DNA of 64,000 nucleotides. It comes from Thuidium tamariscinum. Lineage: Eukaryota; Streptophyta; Bryopsida; Hypnales; Thuidiaceae. Position 1 is the stretch's first letter, and every line of letters begins with the position of its first letter. The position numbers and the translations under genes were made by a program. Below, one piece after another: positions 1 through 13,240 of this stretch. The notes beneath the pieces are model-generated. The model saw only the letters and a program-made list of their open reading frames with translations. It made no database searches and had not been told where the DNA came from. The stretch covers positions 35,335,182 through 35,399,181 of the forward strand of contig OX344749.2 of the NCBI GenBank assembly GCA_947034885.2. The letters run 5' to 3'.

Positions 1-121
1 ATTTTCCTGCAGGATCTCTTAGTTTTTAGCTTGCACTTTGGTCACGTTCTTTCATATTCTGTGGCTGGATTCTTCGAGCCTCTTTTTATATCATTCTGAC
101 GTTGGGTGCTTCTCTACACAG

Positions 122-3100
122 ACGGAAGTCCAAGAAACTGCCCCAGATACTAGGGACTTGTGCTGCTTGTGTGGTGAAAACTTTGAGCAGCTCTCTTTGC
201 TTGGAAAGCATTGGAAAGAATATCACAAGCAGGAGGCCCAGCTGTTTGAAAAATATCTGCTCTGTCGTATATGTGATAAGGATGGTGCGATGTTTAGAAG
301 AAAATTTGATGTAGTGCAACACTGGAAGGCTGCGCATCCTACGCTTCCCATGTCCTCGCCAGCTTGGTCAGTGTGTGTGATGTGTGATAAACAGTTTTCC
401 GACTTTGATCACCTCTGGCAGCATGTGGAGGATCAGCACCATTGTCAGTGGAGCAGTGCTGACTTCGCAGGACGAGTTGAGGCTATACTCATGTCAAGCA
501 AGAGCCACAAATGTAGTTTTTGCAGTGAAAGTTTTACCACATCTTGGGAAGTTCAACAGCACAAGGAGAATGTGCATAAAGTTCAAGAGTTCCTGCATTC
601 TGGTACCAAAAGGAATTGGAATGCAATGGACGGTGTGGTGGCTGGAAATGATTCGAAGAGGGTTGATACGGACACGTATAAATACACCTGCCGGCACTGT
701 TCGATGAAATTCCAACTTCTCCCTGACTTAGGACGCCATCATCAAGCTGCACATAAAGAGCAAGTAGATGGACGTGCGAAAGATCAGTCTCCTTCTGGTG
801 GAATGCAATCCATGCAAAGGAGTAATATGAAACAAGAAGAACTGGGGGATGACTTGGATGGAGTCAAAGGAGCTGACAAGGATGGTAATATTAAGAAATG
901 GAGGTATCGCGCTAGAACTAAAACCCAAAATCAGGCAGCGAGAGGGAGGTCTGTTCCTACGAAAAAACAATCAGGTGGAGCTGAGGCAATTTTGCAACGT
1001 ATGAGAGCTGTGAAGCAGGTTCTGGAGGATCAGAAGACGAAAAGACCGCCACGCAAGAGGGATAGAAAAGCAGAAAGAGCACGAAGATTAGCCAGACTTG
1101 CAGTCAGCAGTGGTGCTGCGCCAGCCCCAATCGCAAATAGGTTGAAGTGCCGATTTTGTGGGTTAGATTTTGCTTTGCTGCCAGACTTGAGTAAACATCA
1201 TCAAGCTGAGCACTCCGCTGTTAAGCAAGCATTCATAATTAATGGTCGTGGAGAGTGTCAAACGGGAGTTTATACCCTTACGAAAGATGGAATCATTGGG
1301 CCATTACAAGGCGAGTTGCTGAATCGTCCTCCCAACAACCAGGAATTGTTGGAGGTTGCTCGCAGTACTTGCTGTAAAGATTGGTTTTTTAATGAACTGG
1401 GTAAGAGGTATGCGATACTACCGCCGAGATTATTTTTGCAGGCTGCACATCTTTGTAGTGAAGCAAAATTAGAGATCCGTTGGCACCAAGACAATTATTT
1501 ATGTCCGGATGGCTGCAAGAGTTATGGTGCATCACCCTCATTGCCAAGTTTGCCAATGGATTTAAGTCCATTTGCAAAGTCTCCCTCAAGTACTTGTGCA
1601 GGTAATGCACTCTTATTGGATTTCATTTTTCGGTCTTTTCTGTCAATGAATATGTGCCTACATTGTCAGGCCCAGTTGGAACTCTTTATCGTGGCCCACG
1701 TTTGTTAGGCAACTCTTCTTGAAGAATTATTCTTGAAAGAGTCATATTTAGCTGTGAGGAGCTTTTCAATCCGATCAGAATGTTTGCGAATTTTGATGGT
1801 TGGAGCATCTCATTTCATACAAAATCCACATTCTAATATTGATTCATCTATTCTTGGAACCAGATGAGGTGAGGAAGAATCCTATTTGGAAGGGTTTGCT
1901 TTTATCGGAAGATTTAAGTAAGGGTTTGGAGAAAGTGCCTATTCGTTGTGTGATGGATGGAGATGCAATGGAACCATGCTCGTGTTCAATGTGTACGGAC
2001 GTTGGAAGCTCGACATCCCCGAGGGATAGTCAGCCCTGGAATAATTTTGTATATATAACTAATCGGCACCTTGACCCTTCTTTGGGGTTGGATACGAAGG
2101 TATTTTCTTAAAGCCCTTGTGCGGTTTTCCTCTACATGTTTTTCAGGGAGGATTTTTCTCTAGAATTGGAGAATTTTGTAGTGTTTTAAACTGATGAATC
2201 GGAAATTTTTTGGGGCAGAGCTCTCAAGTGGGATGTTCGTGCACTGAAGATACATGCTCAGCATCCATCTGTGATCATGTGTCCATGTTTGACACTGACA
2301 ATGCTGAAGCTTGCTCTATTGATGGAAGTTCCATCAGAGGTCGATTTCCTTATGATGCATTTGGTCGTATCATTATTGACGTGAGTTCCGTTTCTCTTGA
2401 TGTTTCATTCTTTATTTGGGGTTATATTGCATTCTGCTGCGCTGTTATGTCGTGGTTATGTTCGTTCTCTATTCTTGCCGTGATCGGTTTTCTTTTTCAA
2501 TATTTTCGTGTTTTTTTTCCCTTGGGGCAGAGGTAGATTAATATTTTATCCGGACTATTGTTGGGCTTTTACTTGTATGAGCCGCTTAGAATCCAGAGAG
2601 TGCTTCCATTGCGGATACTGTTTGAGCCCTTCCACACTGTATCTACAATGTAACTTGGTGCTGACTCACTGCGCATATTTTTGTGGACATCGATTGGACA
2701 GGTTGGGTACATGGTATACGAATGCAATTCTAGTTGTCAGTGTAAAGATTCTTGCCAAAATCGTGTACTACAGAAGGGAGTCCAGTTGAAACTTGAAGTG
2801 TTCAAAAGCCGGCATAAGGTAATATTGTCCAACCATTGGTTTGTCATTCGAGTTCAGACTTCGTTTTAATAACGTGTTATAGATTGTAGAAACCAATGGA
2901 GGATTGAGGGTTTGCAGTTTCGTCCTGGGTTCGCTTGATGCAGGGATGGGGTGTGCGAGCAGCCGAGGCCATTTCACGTGGTGCTTTTGTGTGCGAGTAT
3001 ATTGGAGAGATCCTGAATGATTCGGAAGCAAATAAAAGAGGAGAGAGGTAGTGACGCCGTTGAACCTTGTGTTCATAGATGCGTTTCTGTGATACTTCCG

Positions 3101-4496
3101 TTGATTATTACCGTTCTGTTATTATTGTTGATTTCTTCCAAGATAATTGCAACTCGTACGATTCACCATTTTCCTTTATTGTTTGCAACTTCCTGTGTTG
3201 TGGATACTACACAGTGCTATGTACATCATCTTTACATAGGGGTTCGGGTGGTTGTTTGCAATGAGTAGATTGTGGTTCTGATTTGTTTGTGCAACAGATA
3301 CGATCAATTGGGCTGCAGTTATTTGTACAACATTGATGCACATCTGGACGTGATTGGTGCAAGATCTGTTACAAAGCCATATGTAATTGATGCAACCACA
3401 TATGGAAATGTCGCTCGATTTATTAATCATAGGTGAGGTTCAATGCCATTAGTAATATCGTGGATATTAATCAATTTGGGATGAGTTGGAAATAAAAATA
3501 AATAAACCTCATGCTTCTTGCATGTGGAGGCCAAGTATAAATAGGCAAAATTTATGTGTTCCAAACTACCCTGTACTTGAATTTTACTTGAATTCATCTC
3601 CAATACTAAAGATTTGTGACTGGTTTCCAGAAGTCATAGGTTTGGAAACTAAATTTTCCAGAGTTTTTAATTTGACCTAGGTGTTTGAAACTCTCGTCAA
3701 GGTTGACATGCCAGCGTATAGAGTGAATGAATTTATTATCTTGTTAAATGATAGCAGAAATTCATGGATTGCAACTGTCATACAATTCCTTCTTAGGTTT
3801 GAGTAAAGCTCCTGAATCTGCACATCATTCTATATTCGTGAGATTTTCTTCCTGTGGCCCATATTCCTGAGAACAGATTCTAATTATAGGAATTACTGAC
3901 GTCTCTTTTGAATGGCCCCTTTCTTCGTGGGAGTGACAGGGGATTCCGTTACTAGAACTGTTGAATAATGTTTCGCTGTTTATAAAATGCAGTTGTGATC
4001 CCAATTTGATCAACTACGAGGTGCTCGTTGAAAGTATGGACTGTCAATTAGCTCACATTGGCTTTTTCGCCAAACGCGATGTAAGTACTTTCCCATACGT
4101 CAAAGCATACCGATTACATGATGGGAATTGTTGTAGCACTCAGGACTTGGTCATGTCCAAGGACAGGATATGTGGGTGTCGAAATTGATGATCACCCCAA
4201 TGGACTTACTGTTGGTTCAGTGTTCCATAAGGCATCATCCGTTTGGTGTGGCAATCAATTTGGTCTATCTAAATTTGTTTGCATGATAATTCTGCTTTGG
4301 GAACTTGCCTAAGCAACTTTTACCCTGTTTTCAACTTTTGGCTTCACCTTCCACTGTTCTGAGTAGTCGTCCTTGTTTGTTTGCTTAGATTGCCATTGGA
4401 GAGGAGCTTGCATACGACTATAGGTATAACTTGCTTCCTGGAAAGGGTTGCCCCTGTCATTGTGGGGCCTCAAACTGCCGTGGGAGGCTTTACTGA
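122..4496 (+). CDS. SUVR5: SUVR5-like zinc-finger SET-domain histone methyltransferase (3' part of gene, eight exons)
   Basis: This is the C-terminal 809 codons of a plant SUVR5-type histone H3K9 methyltransferase; the N-terminal exons lie left of the window. Exons are 122-1601, 1864-2099, 2219-2380, 2702-2818, 2944-3047, 3298-3432, 3993-4080 and 4389-4496. Every intron is GT-AG and the reading phases join without a stop. The first exon encodes about six C2H2 fingers, including two of the form CRxCxxxFxLLPDLxxHHQAxH that typify SUVR5. A basic linker follows. Next come the pre-SET cysteines (CSCTEDTC), the SET motifs GWGVRAAEAISRGAF, NHSCDPN and ELAYDY, and the post-SET cluster CPCHCGASNC, ending in GRLY-stop. 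In Arabidopsis SUVR5 binds DNA through its fingers and directs H3K9me2 independently of DNA methylation in the nucleus. All key catalytic motifs are intact. The stretch before 122 reads as a T-rich intron ending CACAG. Confidence 0.93.
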
Positions 4497-5161
4497 GTTG
4501 AGTAGTTCCATCAGATTCATGAAAAGCCTCGGATTGATAGACGAGGATCACTTGTCCTTTCGCCGAAGTAGCGATTTATTTAAGAGAAAAGAGTTCGATA
4601 GGCTTTGCTGAGATTTTGGTTTGTTTTGCCGGTTTTACAAATCTTTTCTCTTCGCAAATTGACACTGTTTTGTTTATTAGAGTGAGAATTGCGTTAGAAA
4701 AGGTTACAGCAGGCATGTAGGAGTTGATGTGATACGTACAATTATGTAAGAGAATAAATTAGTTTACACTTCTTATCCAACTTATAGGAGGGACATCAAT
4801 CATGATTTAGGTGTGATATCCATGACTTTTGTTTGGAAGTCATCACTAAATTGTAAGTTGTATTTTATAGCACATTTCTACATTTTTGGAATTTTATCTA
4901 CTTTAAGGATCTTATAGTCTTTCAGAGTCTAGGATTGATTTTAGGGACACGTATTAATGTTCAACAATTTGGAGATTCATAGTCTTTTGGCACCAAATTC
5001 AGAAAATGCAGTCTAAGAGAATTTAGATTCCGTTTGGACTGTCAATAAGTCATAACAATAGTTTTTTCAATTGAATAGTTGGAATCATGCCCAAAGCCTA
5101 TTTGGACACATTTAGGTGTTCTTATCTTGCTTGATGAGAATGGGTAAAAATGATACTTTAA
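4497..5161. other. 3' flank of the SUVR5-like gene
   Basis: There is no coding signal after the TGA at 4494-4496. The DNA becomes AT-rich and presumably holds the 3' UTR and terminator of the SUVR5-like gene. No clear polyadenylation site could be fixed. Confidence 0.4.
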
Positions 5162-5889
5162 CCCTTAAAGGACGGACCTATGACCATTGGTTGGAAGTTC
5201 CCTTGCCCGTCACTCAATTTGTTCCGTTCTGGAACCAATCATGTCTGAAAAATTTTGTTTTAATTTTTGGAGATGAAAGTAAGTTAGATCTTCTGCACTT
5301 CACAGAAACTTCAGATTTTTTTGAGTAAAATTGATTATTAAGAGATTTTTTGAAGAAAAAGTGAAAGAAAAATCATAGAAAAAAGAAAATTATCTCAGAA
5401 AATCTGAAAAATTCACCATGTGTGTAAATTATAGTGACAAATATCATGGTGTAAACTCAACTTCCATGTACACCTATTTTTAGGATGCACTAGACATTAA
5501 AAGTATAGCCGAAATTCAAAGTGCAATAAAATAATCATTTCAAAGAATTTTTTCAAAATTTCAATTGGAGCAGAAACTAGAAAAGAAGGCCTTCATTTAA
5601 TTAGTTGGGCTGAAACTCAAAAAATGTCATTTTCAAGGAAATTTTAGATTTACTCAATTTCTCAAAATACTCTAAAATGGCAAATTTTTGCCATCCATTT
5701 TCCATAATTATTTCTAAATTATATGAAAATAAAACATTAGTTAGATTGCAAACTCTATTGAAGAGTCTTTGTAACTCAATTTGAATGGTCATTAAATTAA
5801 AAATGGATGAAAAAACCATTGTTCATTGTATCTCTTGGCCTTGGGAAGTCATCCAAATGCCACAAAATGGTGTTGGCGGCATTCTTGGG
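5162..5889 (-). mobile_element. Family F non-autonomous TIR element, TTAA-flanked (728 bp)
   Basis: The element starts CCCTTAAAGGACGG, ends GGCGGCATTCTTGGG, and is flanked on both sides by TTAA (5158-5161 and 5890-5893). It is an inverted copy of 47967-48696, with nearly the same length and matching sequence along its body. There is no open frame of note. TTAA duplications are used by piggyBac, Kolobok and Sola3 transposases; which one applies here cannot be told. Confidence 0.75.
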
Positions 5890-5893
5890 TTAA

Positions 5894-7393
5894 GAACACT
5901 TACGTTCTTTTTAACTAGGTGAAACTTTGTAAAGGTTTCATTGCCAATGCAATGCTTATATTTGTAGGTACCTTCCCACTTGTTGTTAGTTAGCATTCCA
6001 GTGTTAATAGAGGGGTGTAGTTTGGCACTAAGCCTCTTCTAGGGTAGGAGTGGGATGCAAGCAATTACCTTGTTGAAGAAATAGAAAGCATGGCTAAATG
6101 AATTGATAAAGTAGGAGGCTCATAAAGTGAGCATTTTAAGGACAAACAAGCCTCTACATACAGTAAGATGCGAGGAAACAATGAACTCTTGATTGGAATG
6201 AAAAGCAAAGTGAGGAGTAGTTGTAAAGGAATTGGTGCAAGATTTTTCAAAGCCAGTGTGAATAAATTGTGATTTTCAAAAGTTGAAGGCCGTAGGTTAC
6301 TATAATTGCACATAGGCCTCTGCAGTAGTGAAGTGCAAGAAGCCTTTAATTAGAAGGAGTGAGTTCCAAAAAAAAAAACTCAAATGTTTCAAGTAGTCAA
6401 ATAAATCATAAAACCATCTCCATGATAAGGGAAGCCAAACCCTATGCATAGGAGCCCTATACAAGACGGATAGTACTAATCGAGAAAACAAAACTAAAAA
6501 AATGGTAGTAAATCCGGGGGGCATCTGTCAGAGACTACAATCTTGGTGCTTGCCCATCCAAAAATGGAGCCATCTATATGAGAAGAGGGCGTATGTAGAA
6601 CCTGCTACATCACCAAGCCAAGATAAAGTTTCAGAAAAGAAGTCGTCAGGCCCATGCTGGTCTTGTTGAAGGGGACTTTGTATATATGTCAGAGTGCAAG
6701 TCGCCAACAATTTCTAATTATTTTTTTGTAAAAGCACAATTTAGACCAACAATGCAAAGATGAAGTAATAATACTATAGATTGCAATTCTCTACTAAACA
6801 CTTCAATATGAATCACGTCAGAGTTTAGATACCTAGTTCTCAAGATGTTGCTCAATTTTAAAATCTATTCATAGTGTTTCTTTACCCTCCCTATAGGCAA
6901 CTGTTACTATCCGAATCGCATTTCAAGCCTCTTACTATAGAACATGAATGGAATTCCAATTTTATACTTCCAACCACTGGCGAAGAAGGTTGTATGGCAT
7001 CAATTGGATTGTTCACTTTCCTGCAATAGAATTGCAATGTGTGGCAATAAACCATTGGATTTGTAGGTTTCCATTTGTTTAAAAAACAAAAACAAAACAC
7101 CATTGGATTTGATTTAAATCACAGTAGTAATAGAAGTGGTTGTGTTGGGCCACTTGTGGTTGGTGATCATGTATTTGACCCTTGTTATTGCAATGAAATT
7201 CCATTTATTTTCATTTCATTTTTTGAACACAATAAAAAATTCTTTATTGATATCGCCCCATGTTCAATTCTTTTTGAGGGCATATTCAAAGTTATTAATA
7301 AGGATATCAACTTGGATATTCTTGATTGATACCCCAAAAGCTTTTAGGTGATTGTGACGTTTTAGTCCATTGACAGTTGCATGATTGAATCCC
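5894..7393. other. Gene-free stretch with an unidentified block at about 6060-6710
   Basis: The part around 6060-6710 is less AT-rich than its surroundings and has three adjoining minus-strand open frames of 60-82 codons, in different frames. It could be a decayed retroelement or pseudogene, but no domain is recognised. The rest shows nothing I can support. Confidence 0.3.
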
Positions 7394-7640
7394 TAAAAGC
7401 CCATTGTCTCTTCGGGGGACAATTTGGAGTTTGGGCAAGTTCCGATGACTTCAAATTTTTATGAAATTTTTTGAAACTTTTTCATAAGGTAGGAAAACTG
7501 ATTAGCTATGTGAGAACATGATTTTCATTTCAATCAATGCCTGAGAGCAAAAGTTATACCACAAAAAGCTGAAATTTCAACTTGGTGTACAAAAAAAAGT
7601 CCCCTGAAAAATGAAATTTTAATTTTAAGGATGAACCTTA
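7394..7640 (-). mobile_element. Family A TIR element fragment
   Basis: The sequence from CTAAAAGCCCATTG onward is the reverse complement of the right-hand end of the family A element at 61685-62600. Only about 250 bp can be followed, so this is a truncated or decayed copy. Confidence 0.5.
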
Positions 7641-10178
7641 GTTTATTCGTCATTCCAGAATTATGTCATGAAGAGAAATTTGAGGCCTATGGAAGATTGC
7701 GAATTCTTGGGTTGCAAGAATGTTGTGAGAATGCTACCACATAAGCAATCTAATGTAATTGCGCAATTGCCACATCAAAGAACATCAATTAATTAATTTT
7801 TTATTAACTCTTGAATACTTCTAAAATATTTTTTTAATTCTTTGTTGAAAAAATATTTTAAAAATACTTTTTGATATTTTAAGGTACCTTAAGCTTATTA
7901 GTTCTAGACCACCTTGAGCTTTCAATTATGAGTGAACACTTAGCACTTTAGTCCTAGTGGATACCTAACAATGTACCTTGAGGGGTTGAAAGTCATCTTT
8001 TGTTTCAATTTCTACCTTATATCTTCATCCTTATGTTCCAAAATGACATATTTGACAATCTAATATAATGAATATATTATTAGATTTTCAATCATAATTG
8101 ATCTCCTACAAATCCATGTCTTTATCAAATTAATCAATGGAATCATACAATTGTGTAATATTCAGAGGCTATCAAATGATGATGAAAGACCTAGGTTTGG
8201 TTATCTCGTTGTATTTTTTTCCTTCATCTTTTATATACATGAGTATGCTTGCTTATTCATTAGATTGAAACTTTTTCTTTTGTAACATCAATTATAGGAG
8301 GAGGCTCTTAAATGGAGTAGTCATTTTGAATCACCCCTACAAAGGGCCCTAAGATAATGCACATGCTTCTCAAAATGGATAAGTTTTCATGAAACCAAAA
8401 AATGTCTTTGGATGTGAGTAGATTCAAGATAGTCAATTGTCAATGTAGACAACCATTATCTGCAGAGTAGGACTTAATACAACATGATTGAATGGCTTGA
8501 ATGGAAATCCATATTACTTTTGGAGGAGTATTAAAATGTGATTGCTTGTTAGGTTTTGGCCAAATAAATGGTACAAATGTGACTTGCTTGTTTTATCGGT
8601 TTTGTTTTCTAAGCAAATAAAATGGAATTGCAATAGCAAAACAAACTTGCTTGGTTTTTGACACTTTATTAGTACATGAACAACACTCTCTGTGTTAAAC
8701 ACTCACATTATTTTCTAAATCAATTTCTGGACTCTTGTATTCCATTAAAAGCCACAACCAAAGTGATCATTATTGCTCCCTATGTGCCTAAATAGTGCCC
8801 TATGGCACCTTTGTCTTTTAAACATTGTATCTTATTTAGTTGGATTCATAAATTTACCAAAAACATTGTCACACTTGTGTTTTCCTTTCCTCCATCTAAA
8901 AAGACCCCAAAAAAACTCTAAAATGTTTAGGCATACAACTTGAACTTTAGATCAATCTTTCTTCTTGGATGCTTGATTCTTGAACCACTTACCTTATAGC
9001 CCTTAATCCCTCAAGGTCTCAAGGACCTAGGAAATATAATGTATCCTCTTCAAATTTTCAATGGAAAATTCTCAATAGGGTGAAATAAATTTCAATATTT
9101 CACAAACTAGAACTCTGTAGAGTAACAAATTGACATACTTGTTGCATTTTTTAATTTTCAAAATGTGAGAATGTGAGAAGTGTTTAAAAATTTATTTAGG
9201 AAATGTAGTCTACTACAAAAAGAGAGCAAATATAATATTTTTTCAATGAAAGGAATAGAAAAGATGGAAAAAAAAACCATACTATATTTTGTATTTCTTC
9301 CAAAATTTGTATTTTTTGCCTACAAAGTTGGTCATCTAAAATTGTTATAATCTAAAAATCCAATGGTCACAATTTTCTACAATTAATTTCATATATACTA
9401 AACAAAGTGGTCTTTATTTTTATATGGTTGAAATTTAAAAATTCAAGTACATCTATGTGTAAAAAAAATATAAAAGTGGCACAAATTCATTGAAAACCTT
9501 CATTGTTATAAAGTTGTTGGGCCTTGAGGGGTTAAAATTCTAATCTTCCATCAAAGCAACCAAAATATTACAACATATTAGATATTCGTGTAAAAGGCTG
9601 AACACTTTTGCAAATAAAAATTGTCATTCAAAATTTTAAAAATACCAAAAAGAGTAGTAAACAATATTAAAAAAATGGCTTTGTAACATCAACATGTTGA
9701 TTGAAGTGTTCATATTGTTTGCCCAAAGAATGAAGTCTCAATAAGAAGACACTATAACCTTGCTACAAAAAGTAGTCATTTCTCAATGGGTATCCAATGA
9801 ACCAAATAAGTGATATGGAAGGGAATGATTCTAGCATTGATATTTATTGTTGTACTTAGAATGTAGATGCTCATTACTAACTAGTGCATTACATCTCATG
9901 TTTATTTCCTAAAAGATTTTATAGTTATTGATGGTCACATTAAGTCAACGTAATGTCCATTAGCAATAAAAAGGTATGCATTGTAATTTTATCATTGTTG
10001 GCATTATATTATTTTTATAATTTGAAAAATAAAATTGTTTGCCATAACCAAGACACACAGAAATCAATTGTCTTCATTGACCTTATGCAAATACATTCTT
10101 GAAGAGAGATTTTTCTCTAATACTAGGTTCCTTGGTTCAAAATTTGATTCCTTGGTTCAAAAAATTGCACTAGGATTA
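7641..10178. other. AT-rich intergenic stretch
   Basis: No gene is visible. A family H left end (TTTGAGGCCTATGGAAGATTG) begins near 7672 and its relatedness to other copies fades by about 7900. The remainder is AT-rich with no repeat I could pair. Confidence 0.4.
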
Positions 10179-10560
10179 AAGGTGAAACATCCATTTCCAA
10201 ACCTGTCCCTTGTAGTGGATTGTAGACTAACCTGATTGCGTTAGTAGAGTTCCCTTATTATGTTTTCCACATGCTTGATTCTAATTGGCTAACGCATTTT
10301 AAGGACACATATAAATATCTCATTAGCTCACTATTCATTTAAGTAGAGTTCAGTTTAGGGTACACCTATAGGATGTTTCCAATGGTCTAGGGATCCAACA
10401 CTTTGAAAATTTATAGAAATTACATGCTATATCTGAAAAATCTATTTTTTTTAATATTCATGATTTTCACTTGCTAATACTAGAAAAATATCATTTTTAG
10501 AAAAAGTTGCCTCCAGTTATGGTGAATTCCTTATTTGGACAGTTTTGGGTGCTTCCACAA
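10179..10560 (+). mobile_element. Family D TIR element (about 380 bp)
   Basis: The left end reads GGTGAAACATCC and the right end, reverse-complemented, reads GTGGAAGCACCC. The interior matches, in inverse orientation, the copy at 49491-49872, and in part 63071-63426. Exact terminal bases are uncertain by a few positions. Confidence 0.6.
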
Positions 10561-10574
10561 TACAAAACTTGTTA

Positions 10575-10905
10575 CATTAGAGGATTTTTGGGCCTCTGAG
10601 AGACTGTTTCAGGGTCATTTCCAAAAATTGTTCCCAATGCTGCAGACCAACCCTTGCTAGTTTGAATTTTTGAATTTCAAAAAAATTAATTAATTTTCCA
10701 AAATTTTCCAAATGTATGAAAAAGAAAAAATATATTTTTAATAATATTTTATAATTAATTAAAATAATTAACTAATTAAGATTATCTGATGTGGCAATTG
10801 CTTGACCACATTAGCATATTGATGTAGTAGAGTTCCCAGCATTCCCATAGCGTTCCTAGCATTTGCAAACCCACAATCTTCTCAAATGGCCAAAAATCCT
10901 CTTAA
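10575..10905 (+). mobile_element. Family H TIR element (about 330 bp)
   Basis: The left end (CATTAGAGGATTTTTGGGCC) and the inverted right end share GAGGATTTTTGG. The interior segment TGTGGCAATTGCTTGACCAC recurs, slightly changed, in the copy at 13933-14313. It is non-coding and lies between a family D and a family C element. Confidence 0.55.
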
Positions 10906-11012
10906 TTATTAGCATACAATTTTCATAAAGTTACAAATAGTCTTAGATAAACCTCATTTTAAATGATAATTTAGAATGTCTAATATTAAACAATGGTAGT
11001 AAAACTTGACAT

Positions 11013-11278
11013 ATGGTCAATTTTGTTAAAATGGCGATACTCCAATAAAATGGCATGATATTCCGTTAAAATGGCACAACATTCCATTAAAATGACACAT
11101 TTTTTTTCTACCACTAAGCCTCTATGTCAAAATGGTACAAAAATATGTCAAAATGGCACTTGAAATTTGTCAAAGTGGCACATGGAATATGTCAAAATGG
11201 CATTGGAATATGTCAAAATGGCACTGGAATTTGTCAAAATGGCACTTGGAATACCGCCATTTTAACGAAATTGACCAT
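11013..11278 (+). mobile_element. Family C TIR element with internal 22-bp iterations (266 bp)
   Basis: The ends are ATGGTCAATTTTGTTAAAAT and its inverse, flanked by the 4-bp duplication ACAT (11009-11012 and 11279-11282). The interior repeats a unit of about 22 bp built on TGTCAAAATGGCA at least five times. That core resembles the terminal motif GTTAAAATGGCG. Open frames here are just the in-frame repeat. Confidence 0.8.
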
Positions 11279-11282
11279 ACAT

Positions 11283-12317
11283 GTGTATCAACAAACATCT
11301 TTGCTTTTTGTTTGCTTTTATTAAAGAACCTTGATAGGACAAACAATAGCTTTTATTAAAGAGCTGTGTCTAATGCATTGAGCAAAATTTGAGCTTTGAT
11401 GATGATTTTATTACATTATTTTTATAATTCTACTACAAAATTGCACTAGAGCTACTATGCAAATGTTCAAAAAAAATTTGAACTTTGACAATATAGATTG
11501 TAACATTGAAGTGTTTGAAATTACCCCCTACATGCCCAAGGCATCAAATTCTTGGGTAGACAAAACTTTGAAGTTAAATAAAACCTTCTCTAATTAATAT
11601 TTTTAGTAGATTATATTTTTGAATTTTTTTTTATAAGCCTATTTCTTAACATTGGAAATCTAATTTTGAAAATGGATGATTATGATTTTTCTATTCAAGA
11701 TTAAGTGCATGGGTGTCTATTGCAAATATTGATTTTTTAGAATTTTTGGTTCTTGGACATGAGCTTTAAATGCACTAGATCTTGAAAAACAAAATAAATT
11801 AAAAATTCATTTAAAAAAGTTGTATAGTAAATTTTGGATAGTCATAAATTGATTGGTGTTATGCATGTTGTGCCCTTTAAAGCTCTTATTTTTCCAATTT
11901 CAACCTATTTTTTAGGTTTCACACAAAAAAAAAAGATCAAAAGATGCCGGTTAGACGGCTTCAAATTCCTTTCACAATTCTAATATTTTATGATCAAACA
12001 TTATAATCTTTCAATTCATGAATGATATTGTTGTGTTTTCTTTTTCCATGTGATCTCTAACATGCCTCTCTTGATTTTTTATGGTTACAATTCTTAAAAA
12101 TTTGATAAAAGTTATGAAAATGTTGGATTTTTATTTAATTTAAAGAAAATTCCAAAAAGCTCAAAAAAGATTAAAGAAATTTAGGGGCTTAAAGAATAAG
12201 AAGAAAAACATTTTCCCTCAAACAAATTGTATCACAAAGCCTTTCAATCCTTTAATAATGTGATTTTTTCTCCACACATAAGCTTTTGAGGCACAATTGG
12301 ATTCATGTGTAAATTAA
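11283..12317. other. AT-rich intergenic stretch
   Basis: No gene, RNA or pairable repeat was recognised between the family C element and the TTAA-flanked element that follows. Confidence 0.4.
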
Positions 12318-13240
12318 CCCCTAAAGGTCAGAGACTATGTCTTCACTAAAAATATACCAAAACTGTCATTTCTACTTCAAGCACCAAATTTTTGAAAAAA
12401 AACATTTTTAGACACATGTAATTGTAAGCTATTATAGTATACTTGTGTGAAAAGATGTGGAAAAAATTTCAGAATTTTTCACCGTATAGATTGCAAGATA
12501 TTAGCATTTGAATTGACAAAAACCCTTTTTTTGTCCCTGCAAAAAAGCGGGCAGCTGCACTTCACAAGGTCACATTTCTATGAAAAAATGTCCAAAATGG
12601 TGGTGCTTCTTTGGATTCATTCTTCACAGCAAGTTGGCTATATGTTCAAAAAATTTCGCATCATTTGGAATAGTACAACATATAGGAAAAAATTAATAAG
12701 TAGAAAGAAGTAGAGAGTGATTCAAAATACTAAATTGTTAAAATTTTATTTATAGAATAAAAAAATGTCAATCCCAATTGTTGTAATTTTGTGACAAACA
12801 ATCAATATCCAAATTTTTAATTTTTTTTCAAAAATATTTAAATTTGAGGAAAATAAAGGCTTTCAAGGTTTATTTTAGAGTAGAGAATCCATAACTGCCC
12901 GCAAACTAAATCTCTTTATAACTTTCATCTCATAAATCAAAATGGAGTGATTAAAAGATTTCTGCATATATGTACATCTAGAAAACCAATTTCAAATTTT
13001 TAATTTTGAAAAAAAAAATTTATAAGAAATTTTTGGGTTGCCCATCAACCAATGATAACTACATATCATGCAATAACTTTTTGACCATGTAGTCAAAAGT
13101 TATGAAAATTGTCAGGCCTTAAATCTATTCCTTGGGCACATTTTGTGTGTGATTTTCAATTAAAAAAAATAAAAAATCCATATGTAGTGAGCTGCCCAAA
13201 ATCGCTATGTTGCCAAAAACGCAGTTTGGTCCTTTAGGGG
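12318..13240 (+). mobile_element. Family A non-autonomous TIR element, TTAA-flanked (923 bp)
   Basis: Perfect 10-bp inverted ends (CCCCTAAAGG) are each preceded or followed by TTAA (12314-12317 and 13241-13244). The body matches 34239-35182 closely, for example at GTAGATTGCAAGATAT-type and GAATTGACAAAAA-type motifs, and 61685-62600 more distantly. There is no transposase. This is the best-preserved family A copy. Confidence 0.85.

Noticed and set aside
11124..11260. Spaced direct repeats resembling a CRISPR-like array
   Set aside because: The repeats are contiguous and degenerate inside a plant TIR element with defined ends. This is a eukaryotic genome.
12318..12330. CCCTAAA strings resembling plant telomere repeats
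   Set aside because: They occur singly, as the conserved ends of family A elements, never in tandem.
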